From positions 62,001-126,000 of the forward strand of contig CP083824.1 in the NCBI GenBank assembly GCA_023023105.1: a stretch of 64,000 bases of DNA, in the 5' to 3' direction. Numbering within the stretch: the stretch's first letter is position 1; every line of letters starts with the position of its first letter. Shown piece by piece: positions 57,587 to 64,000 of the stretch. Origin of the DNA: Enterobacter ludwigii (lineage in GTDB: Bacteria > Pseudomonadota > Gammaproteobacteria > Enterobacterales > Enterobacteriaceae). A program made the translations under genes and the position numbers. The notes beneath the pieces are model-generated. The model was not told where the DNA came from, made no database searches, and worked only from the letters and a program-made list of their open reading frames with translations.

Positions 57587-58870
57587 TTATCTTCCCAACC
57601 ACGGCTGTGGATTGACCGCCTGACCCTGGCGACGAATTTCGAAATAGAGTGACGGGCGGCCCTGACCGCCACTGCTGCCCACAAGGGCGATGGGTTGGCC
57701 GGCGCGCACCTGCGTGCCGACGCTGACCAGTGCGCTCTGGTTGTAGCCGTAAAGACTCATATCACCTTTACCGTGTTCGACCACCACTACCAGCCCGTAA
57801 CCCTGTAGCCAGTCGGCCAGAATCACGCGGCCATCGGCAATGGCTTTCACTTCGCTACCTTCAGACGCACCGATAACTATCCCTTTCCAACGTAGCTCAC
57901 CCTGCAACTGTTCGCCATAACGATGCAGAATTGAACCGCGTACGGGCCAGTACGCCTGGCCGCGAGGAGAGCCCAAACCACCGGTTCGCGACATTAGGGA
58001 ACGTTCGCTTTCGCTTGGTTTGTAGGTTGTCCCTTTGCGGGATGCTTCCTGCTGTTTGTCGCGAACGGCCTGCGCCTCGCGGGCCTCTTTGTCGGCGCGT
58101 GCTTTCGCCGCGGCTTCCGCACGGGCGATGCTGTTGCGCAGTTTTGATTCGTTGGCACGCATTTCGCTCAACTGGCTCTGCCCTTCCTGAATGGAGGACT
58201 CAAGGCCAGAAAGCGTTTTCTTACGCTCGTTACGTGCCTGCTCGAGTTTTGCCTGCTGGGCCTGCTGATCGTAGAGCAGCGTCTGCTGCTGGCTCTGCTT
58301 TTCTTCCAGCTCGGCTTTTTGCGTGGTGACCTCTTCGCGCGTCTGTTTCAGCTGCGCGATAGTCTCTTGACGCGCCTGGTTCAGGTAGCCAAAGTAAGCC
58401 TGCAGGCGCTGACCACGCTGGCTCTCTTCTCCGCTGAGGATCAACTGAAGGCCGGTGTGCTCACCCTGGCGGAATGCGGCATCAAGCTGTGCGGCAAGGT
58501 TGCGTTCCTGCGCATCACGCTGACGTTCCAGTTTGGCAATCGACGCGTTCATCTCGTCGATCTGTTTATTCAACTGGGCGAGGGTGTTTTGTGTTTCACG
58601 GAGTTTACGCGTGGCGGCGGAGATCGCCTCTTCCTGCTGTTTAAGCTGGGCGAGCAGTGCGGAGCGTTGCTGTTGTTGCTGACGTACCGCACGCTCTTTG
58701 GCGGCGATATCGGCCTGAATAGATTTGAGCTGGTCGCGGTCATCCGCGTGGGCGGATGCGGCGCACAGCAATACGCCAGCGCTGAGTGCGCTGGCGTAAA
58801 ACAGAGGTCTGACTGATAACCTAAGCGGCTTCACGACCCATGTGATTGAAAAAATCGCCTTTCCCCTCAT
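57587..58870 (-). CDS. envC: Murein hydrolase activator EnvC
   Basis: A 427-aa periplasmic protein. Signal peptide ends near AASAHADDRDQ, then a long coiled coil (about residues 45-280, rich in Gln, Lys and Glu) and a degenerate LytM domain (GIVIGASEGSEVKAIADGRV, VVVEHGKGDMSLYGYNQSAL) lacking a full zinc site. FtsEX-controlled EnvC activates AmiA and AmiB at division. A GTG at 58834 is an alternative start closer to the E. coli length. Confidence 0.95.
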   Translation of the reverse strand: MRGKAIFSITWVVKPLRLSVRPLFYASALSAGVLLCAASAHADDRDQLKSIQADIAAKERAVRQQQQQRSALLAQLKQQEEAISAATRKLRETQNTLAQLNKQIDEMNASIAKLERQRDAQERNLAAQLDAAFRQGEHTGLQLILSGEESQRGQRLQAYFGYLNQARQETIAQLKQTREEVTTQKAELEEKQSQQQTLLYDQQAQQAKLEQARNERKKTLSGLESSIQEGQSQLSEMRANESKLRNSIARAEAAAKARADKEAREAQAVRDKQQEASRKGTTYKPSESERSLMSRTGGLGSPRGQAYWPVRGSILHRYGEQLQGELRWKGIVIGASEGSEVKAIADGRVILADWLQGYGLVVVVEHGKGDMSLYGYNQSALVSVGTQVRAGQPIALVGSSGGQGRPSLYFEIRRQGQAVNPQPWLGR

Positions 58871-58879
58871 GGGGAGCGA

Positions 58880-60424
58880 TTATTCCACGATGAACAGCGG
58901 CTTACCAGTCATCTCTTCAGGGATCGGCATACCCATCAGCGACAACATGGTTGGCGCGATGTCAGAAAGCTTGCCGCCTTCCACTGCTTTCAGGGCTTTA
59001 TCACCGACATAAATCAGTGGAACAGGCAGGTTGGTATGGGCGGTGTGCGCCTGGCCGGTAGCCGGGTCGCGCATCTGTTCAGCGTTACCGTGGTCAGCGG
59101 TGATCAGGAGCTGACCACCAACAGATTCAACGGCTTTCGCGACCTGATCAACACAGTGATCCAGCGCTTCAACTGCTTTTACCGCCGCTTCCATGACCCC
59201 GGTATGGCCAACCATATCGCCATTTGGGTAGTTACAGATGATGGTGTCGTACTTGCCGCTCTCGATGGCCGCAACCAGTTTTTCGGTCAGTTCCGCAGAG
59301 CTCATTTCTGGCTGCAGATCGTAGGTGGCCACTTTCGGCGAGTTGATCAGAATACGGTCTTCGCCTTTGAACGGCTCTTCCACACCGCCGTTGAAGAAGA
59401 AGGTCACGTGTGCGTATTTTTCAGTTTCGGAAATACGCAGCTGCGTTTTATCGTTCTTCGCCATCCACTCACCAAAAGTATTGGCCAGCGAGGCTGGTGG
59501 ATATGCGCATGGGGCTTTGATGTCTGCAGCGTATTCAGTCAGCTGGATGAAATCGAGGTTGACCACTTTCTTACGGGCAAAACCGTCGAAATCGCTGTTA
59601 ACGAACGCACGGGTGATTTCACGCGCGCGGTCAGCACGGAAGTTCATGAAGATCAGCGCGTCGCCATCTTCCATGGCGGCATCAGCCTGGCCTTCAGCAC
59701 GAATGACGGTCGCTTTCACGAATTCGTCGTTTTCATCACGTGCATAAGCCGCTTCCAGGGCTTCAACGGCGGTGGCGAACTGGAATTCACCTTTTGCCAG
59801 GGTCATCAGGTCATAGGCCTGTTCAACGCGATCCCAGCGGTTGTCGCGGTCCATGGCATAGTAACGACCAATGATGGACGCTACGCGGCCTTTACCCAGC
59901 GCGGCGAATTTCTCTTCGAAGGCTTGCAGAGAGCCTTTTGCGCTGCGTGGTGGCGTATCGCGACCGTCCAGGAAAGCGTGCAGATAGATTTTTTCCGCAC
60001 CGCGCTCAGCGGCCAGTTCAACCATCGCCATGATGTGATCTTCGTGGCTGTGAACGCCGCCAGCAGAGAGCAGGCCCATGATGTGAACGGCTTTGCCTGC
60101 AGCCACGGCTTTATCTACCGCGCCAGACAGAACAGGGTTGGAGAAGAAGGTACGTTCTTTGATTTCAACGTCCAGGCGGGTCAGATCCTGATACACGATA
60201 CGGCCCGCGCCCAGGTTCACGTGACCCACTTCGGAGTTACCCATCTGGCGATCCGGCAGACCGACTTCCAGGCCGGATGCGTCAATCAGGGTATGGGGAC
60301 GTTTTGCCCACATTGCATCCATGACCGGGGTTTTGGCGTTGAAAATGGCGTTATCCTGTTGATCTTCACGGTAGCCATAGCCATCCAGAATCACCAGTAC
60401 CATAGGTTTTTTAGAAACCGACAT
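58880..60424 (-). CDS. gpmM: 2,3-bisphosphoglycerate-independent phosphoglycerate mutase
   Basis: A 514-aa alkaline-phosphatase-fold enzyme with two manganese ions. [14 protein letters not shown] holds a metal Asp and [14 protein letters not shown] the phospho-Ser. [15 protein letters not shown] supplies more metal ligands. It interconverts 3- and 2-phosphoglycerate. Upstream of envC-yibQ on the same strand. Confidence 0.98.
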   Translation of the reverse strand: MSVSKKPMVLVILDGYGYREDQQDNAIFNAKTPVMDAMWAKRPHTLIDASGLEVGLPDRQMGNSEVGHVNLGAGRIVYQDLTRLDVEIKERTFFSNPVLSGAVDKAVAAGKAVHIMGLLSAGGVHSHEDHIMAMVELAAERGAEKIYLHAFLDGRDTPPRSAKGSLQAFEEKFAALGKGRVASIIGRYYAMDRDNRWDRVEQAYDLMTLAKGEFQFATAVEALEAAYARDENDEFVKATVIRAEGQADAAMEDGDALIFMNFRADRAREITRAFVNSDFDGFARKKVVNLDFIQLTEYAADIKAPCAYPPASLANTFGEWMAKNDKTQLRISETEKYAHVTFFFNGGVEEPFKGEDRILINSPKVATYDLQPEMSSAELTEKLVAAIESGKYDTIICNYPNGDMVGHTGVMEAAVKAVEALDHCVDQVAKAVESVGGQLLITADHGNAEQMRDPATGQAHTAHTNLPVPLIYVGDKALKAVEGGKLSDIAPTMLSLMGMPIPEEMTGKPLFIVE

Positions 60425-60672
60425 TGCGACAACCTCATGCTCAAGAGACGAAAAATTTGCGTAATTTTACTACAGCTGAATCGATCAAATAGCCGCAGAA
60501 GATCAAAGAATGCGTAGGGGTAAGGCGCTTCTCTGGTCATTTTGAGGCTTTTTTTTCGTGGCATGCCGCAGAAAATGGATTAGCTTAATGTCGCTGGCTG
60601 TATTTGCCACAACGCACAGGTATACTCCTGTCCTGGTTTTTTTAATCACTTAGTCGGGAGTTGTTACCCCCC

Positions 60673-61104
60673 ATGCAAGAAATTATGCAATTTGTTAGCC
60701 GCCACCCGGTTCTGAGCATCGCGTGGATTGGCCTGCTGGCCGCTGTGCTGTTCACTACCTTTAAAGGGCTGACGTCTAAAATTAAGGTGATCACCCGTGG
60801 TGAAGCCACGCGCCTGATCAACAAAGAAGACGCTGTAGTTGTCGATCTCCGTCAGCGTGATGATTTCCGCAAAGGCCACATCGCAGGTTCTATCAACTTG
60901 CTGCCTGCTGAAATCAAAGCGAACAACGTTGGTGAGCTGGAAAAGCATAAAGCCCAGCCAATTATCGTCGTGGATGGTACTGGCATGCAGGCGCAGGAAT
61001 CGGCTAACGCACTGCACAAAGCAGGTTTCGAAAACGTAACGGTACTGAAAGAAGGTATTTCCGGCTGGAGCGGGGAAAATCTTCCTTTGGTTCGCGGTAA
61101 ATAA
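60673..61104 (+). CDS. yibN: Rhodanese-like membrane protein YibN
   Basis: A 143-aa protein from [13 protein letters not shown] (60673) with one N-terminal span ([17 protein letters not shown]) and a rhodanese domain ([20 protein letters not shown]). The usual active-site Cys loop reads [13 protein letters not shown], with Ala where a Cys would be expected, so sulfur transfer is doubtful. First of yibN-grxC-secB-gpsA. Confidence 0.93.
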   Translation: MQEIMQFVSRHPVLSIAWIGLLAAVLFTTFKGLTSKIKVITRGEATRLINKEDAVVVDLRQRDDFRKGHIAGSINLLPAEIKANNVGELEKHKAQPIIVVDGTGMQAQESANALHKAGFENVTVLKEGISGWSGENLPLVRGK

Positions 61105-61115
61105 GGAGTTCAGTG

Positions 61116-61367
61116 ATGGCCAATATTGAGATCTACACCAAAGCAACCTGTCCGTTCTGCCATCGTGCGAAAGCACTGCTTAACAGCAAAGGCGTCACGT
61201 TCCAGGAATTGCCAATCGACGGTGACGCGACAAAACGCGAAGAGATGATTCAACGTAGTGGTCGCACGACGGTTCCGCAGATTTTTATTGATGCGCAGCA
61301 CATTGGCGGCTGTGATGACTTGTATGCGCTCGACGCACGTGGTGGACTCGATCCCCTGCTGCGCTAA
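61116..61367 (+). CDS. grxC: Glutaredoxin 3
   Basis: An 83-aa protein with the dithiol site CPFCHRAK near residues 12-19 and the [18 protein letters not shown] glutathione-binding part. It reduces disulfides using glutathione. ATG 61116 preferred over GTG 61113. Confidence 0.97.
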   Translation: MANIEIYTKATCPFCHRAKALLNSKGVTFQELPIDGDATKREEMIQRSGRTTVPQIFIDAQHIGGCDDLYALDARGGLDPLLR

Positions 61368-61399
61368 GAGACTTTAGGACAATTAAAAAGGGTTTTTCC

Positions 61400-61867
61400 A
61401 TGTCAGAACAAAACAACACCGAAATGACTTTCCAGATCCAGCGCATCTACACCAAGGATGTCTCTTTCGAAGCGCCAAATGCGCCACACGTTTTCCAGAA
61501 AGATTGGCAGCCAGAGGTTAAACTTGATCTGGATACTGCATCCACCCAACTGGCGGATGATGTGTATGAAGTCGTACTGCGTGTGACTGTTACCGCTTCT
61601 CTGGGCGAAGAAACGGCTTTCCTGTGTGAAGTACAGCAGGGCGGCATCTTCTCCATCGGCGGCATTGAAGGCAACCAGATGGCGCATTGCCTGGGTGCAT
61701 ACTGCCCGAACATCCTGTTCCCGTATGCGCGTGAATGCATCACCAGCCTGGTTTCTCGCGGTACATTCCCGCAACTGAACCTTGCGCCAGTAAACTTTGA
61801 TGCGCTGTTCATGAACTATCTGCAGCAGCAAGCTGGCGAAGGTGCTGAACAACATCAGGATGCCTGA
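61400..61867 (+). CDS. secB: Protein-export chaperone SecB
   Basis: A 155-aa tetrameric chaperone ([35 protein letters not shown]). It keeps precursors unfolded for SecA. Its stop overlaps the gpsA ATG by 1 nt (TGATG). Confidence 0.98.
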   Translation: MSEQNNTEMTFQIQRIYTKDVSFEAPNAPHVFQKDWQPEVKLDLDTASTQLADDVYEVVLRVTVTASLGEETAFLCEVQQGGIFSIGGIEGNQMAHCLGAYCPNILFPYARECITSLVSRGTFPQLNLAPVNFDALFMNYLQQQAGEGAEQHQDA

Positions 61868-62886
61868 TGAGCACTGTTAATGCGTCAATGACTGTGATCG
61901 GTGCCGGCTCATACGGCACCGCTCTTGCCATCACACTGGCAAGAAATGGTCACGATGTGGTCCTGTGGGGCCACGATCCAAAACATATCGCGACGTTGCA
62001 ACATGACCGCTGCAACGTGGCGTTTCTCCCTGACGTTCCGTTCCCAGACACCCTGCACCTGGAAAGCGATCTTGCGACCGCACTGGCAGCCAGCCGCAAC
62101 ATTCTGATTGTGGTGCCAAGCCATGTCTTTGGCGAAGTGCTGCGCCAGATCAAGCCGCTGATGCGTCCGGATGCACGTATTGTATGGGCGACGAAAGGAC
62201 TGGAAGCCGAAACCGGGCGTCTGCTGCAGGACGTTGCCCGCGAAGTGCTGGGTGATGAGATCCCGCTGGCGGTCATCTCCGGCCCGACCTTTGCTAAAGA
62301 GCTGGCTGCTGGCCTACCAACAGCGATTTCGCTGGCTTCAACCGATCAGGCCTTCTCCGACGATCTTCAACAGCTGCTGCACTGCGGCAAGAGCTTCCGC
62401 GTCTACAGCAACCCTGATTTTATCGGCGTGCAGCTGGGCGGTGCGGTGAAGAACGTGATTGCGATTGGTGCCGGGATGTCAGACGGCATTGGTTTTGGTG
62501 CCAACGCACGTACGGCGTTGATCACCCGTGGTTTGACAGAAATGTCCCGTCTGGGAGCGGCACTGGGTGCCGATCCGGCGACCTTTATGGGGATGGCAGG
62601 TCTGGGCGACCTGGTGCTGACCTGTACCGACAACCAGTCGCGTAACCGCCGCTTTGGCATGATGCTCGGACAGGGCAGCGATGTAAAAGGCGCGCAGGAG
62701 AAGATTGGTCAGGTGGTTGAAGGTTACCGCAATACCAAAGAAGTTCGCGAACTTGCCCATCGGTTTGGCGTTGAAATGCCAATAACCGAGGAAATTTATC
62801 AGGTATTGTATTGCGGAAAAAATGCGCGCGAGGCAGCATTGACCTTATTAGGTCGTGCGCGAAAGGACGAGCGCAGCAGCAACTAG
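61867..62886 (+). CDS. gpsA: Glycerol-3-phosphate dehydrogenase [NAD(P)+]
   Basis: A 339-aa protein. [20 protein letters not shown] is the NAD(P) fold, and [18 protein letters not shown] carries the catalytic Lys. It makes sn-glycerol-3-phosphate for phospholipids. Coupled to secB. Confidence 0.98.
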   Translation: MSTVNASMTVIGAGSYGTALAITLARNGHDVVLWGHDPKHIATLQHDRCNVAFLPDVPFPDTLHLESDLATALAASRNILIVVPSHVFGEVLRQIKPLMRPDARIVWATKGLEAETGRLLQDVAREVLGDEIPLAVISGPTFAKELAAGLPTAISLASTDQAFSDDLQQLLHCGKSFRVYSNPDFIGVQLGGAVKNVIAIGAGMSDGIGFGANARTALITRGLTEMSRLGAALGADPATFMGMAGLGDLVLTCTDNQSRNRRFGMMLGQGSDVKGAQEKIGQVVEGYRNTKEVRELAHRFGVEMPITEEIYQVLYCGKNAREAALTLLGRARKDERSSN

Positions 62887-62962
62887 TCGCAGGGAACCGT
62901 TGTCACCCAACGATACGGCCAGCAGAGACTGGCCGATCGTACTATTACGTCTGGAGTAAGCA

Positions 62963-63784
62963 ATGCCGTGTGAAGAACTGGATATCGTCTGGAACAATAT
63001 TAAAGCCGAAGCCCGGGCGTTGGCCGACTGCGAGCCTATGCTGGCCAGTTTCTACCACGCGACGCTACTCAAGCACGAAAACCTCGGCAGCGCCCTGAGC
63101 TATATGCTTGCCAACAAACTGGCCTCCTCAATTATGCCTGCCATCGCCATTCGCGAAGTGGTAGAAGAGGCCTACGCCGCAGATCCGGAAATGATCGCCT
63201 CTGCCGCCTGTGATATCCAGGCTGTGCGCACGCGTGACCCGGCTGTCGATAAATACTCTACACCGCTGCTGTACCTGAAAGGCTTCCATGCGCTTCAGGC
63301 CTACCGCATTGGTCACTGGCTGTGGAACGAAGGCCGCCGCGCGCTGGCCATCTTCCTGCAAAACCAGGTGTCTGTAACCTTTCAGGTTGATATCCACCCG
63401 GCGGCGAAAATTGGCCGTGGGATTATGCTCGACCATGCCACCGGCATTGTTGTCGGTGAAACGGCGGTAATTGAAGATGACGTCTCTATTCTGCAATCGG
63501 TCACGCTGGGCGGTACGGGCAAAACCAGCGGCGATCGTCACCCGAAGATCCGTGAAGGGGTGATGATTGGCGCAGGTGCCAAGATCCTCGGGAATATCGA
63601 AGTAGGGCGCGGGGCGAAGATTGGTGCGGGTTCAGTCGTGCTTCAGCCAGTTCCGCCGCACACCACCGCCGCTGGCGTACCGGCACGTATTGTCGGCAAG
63701 CCAGACAGCGATAAACCGTCAATGGATATGGATCAGCACTTCAACGGTATCCACCATACTTTCGAGTATGGGGACGGTATTTAA
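62963..63784 (+). CDS. cysE: Serine O-acetyltransferase
   Basis: A 273-aa protein with an N-terminal helical domain and C-terminal left-handed beta-helix. [20 protein letters not shown] and [13 protein letters not shown] are the hexapeptide repeats, with active-site Asp and His. The C-terminal tail GDGI binds CysK and takes part in cysteine feedback. Start of cysteine synthesis. Confidence 0.98.
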   Translation: MPCEELDIVWNNIKAEARALADCEPMLASFYHATLLKHENLGSALSYMLANKLASSIMPAIAIREVVEEAYAADPEMIASAACDIQAVRTRDPAVDKYSTPLLYLKGFHALQAYRIGHWLWNEGRRALAIFLQNQVSVTFQVDIHPAAKIGRGIMLDHATGIVVGETAVIEDDVSILQSVTLGGTGKTSGDRHPKIREGVMIGAGAKILGNIEVGRGAKIGAGSVVLQPVPPHTTAAGVPARIVGKPDSDKPSMDMDQHFNGIHHTFEYGDGI

Positions 63785-64000
63785 CTTCTGAGAATGGCGC
63801 CCGGGTATCCCAACTGGCGCCATGCTTCATACACAACCACTGACACCGCATTTGACAGGTTCATGCTGCGACTGTCCGGCATCATTGGAATACGGATTTT
63901 TTGCTCAGCGGGCAGGGCGTCCAGGATGATTGCGGGCAGGCCACGGGTTTCCGGGCCAAACATCAGATAATCCCCTTCCTGATAGCTCACTGCGCTGTGT
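63781..64000 (-). CDS. trmL: tRNA (cytidine34/uridine34-2'-O)-methyltransferase TrmL, partial
   Basis: C-terminal part only; the frame continues past the window edge ([20 protein letters not shown], then [20 protein letters not shown]). These are SPOUT motifs 2 and 3 of TrmL (YibK). It methylates the wobble base of leucine tRNAs. Its stop overlaps the cysE stop by 4 nt on opposite strands. Confidence 0.97.
   Translation of the reverse strand, partial: HSAVSYQEGDYLMFGPETRGLPAIILDALPAEQKIRIPMMPDSRSMNLSNAVSVVVYEAWRQLGYPGAILRS

Noticed and set aside
59036..60517. 493-codon open frame on the plus strand opposite gpmM
   Set aside because: A shadow of the gpmM codon pattern; no ribosome site and His/Phe/Arg-rich composition unlike a real protein.

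Overview
The window is chromosomal DNA of an enterobacterium, most likely Enterobacter or a close relative such as Lelliottia or Leclercia. Gene order from selC rightward follows the E. coli core map: yicJ-yicI, yicH, xanP, gltS, recG-trmH-spoT-rpoZ-gmk, ligB, yicG, yicC, rph-pyrE, slmA, dut-coaBC, radC, rpmBG-mutM, coaD, waa genes, hldD, kbl-tdh, yibQ-envC-gpmM, yibN-grxC-secB-gpsA-cysE-trmL. The LPS core genes include waaE, waaQ and a wabG-type gene, which points to a Klebsiella/Enterobacter-type core. Family names come from recognising the proteins; no database search was run.

Accessory region (1-13.9 kb). The window opens inside a cdiA gene (contact-dependent inhibition exoprotein). Its toxin tip is cut by an IS5-family element (1064-2259) flanked by CTAA duplications. 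Next come scraps of DNA, a truncated copy of an ATPase gene, and a second orphan cdiA C-terminal module. The 644 bp before and including the VENN motif are about 97% identical in the two modules, but the second carries a different tip resembling NucA/NucB nucleases. A translationally coupled immunity-type gene follows. After that lie a small membrane protein, the intact ATPase, a DUF523-DUF1722 protein, a secreted HiuH, a MerR regulator, the lipocalin Blc and a methyltransferase. A second IS5 copy (10929-12124, opposite orientation) has mismatched flanks, TTAG and CTAG. It truncates the ATPase of a Septu/retron-type ATPase-HNH pair that abuts the 3' end of selC, a classic island insertion site.

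Housekeeping region (14.2-38.9 kb). This holds alpha-xyloside uptake and cleavage (yicJI), xanthine and glutamate transport, the gmk-rpoZ-spoT-trmH-recG stringent-response and repair operon, rph-pyrE with a clear pyrE attenuator hairpin, nucleotide and CoA synthesis, ribosomal proteins L28 and L33, and MutM.

LPS region (38.9-55.8 kb). One cluster (coaD, waaE, waaA, a WaaH-like transferase, a GT4 gene on the other strand, wabG, waaQ, waaC, waaF, hldD) builds the inner core. After kbl-tdh, a second, AT-richer cluster encodes a phosphoethanolamine-transferase-type enzyme, the O-antigen ligase WaaL and two more glycosyltransferases. It lies in the tdh-yibQ interval. An IS1 (55886-56653) sits exactly at the yibQ stop codon and replaces it.

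Right end (56.6-64 kb). The usual envC, gpmM, yibN, grxC, secB, gpsA and cysE genes follow, and trmL runs off the window.
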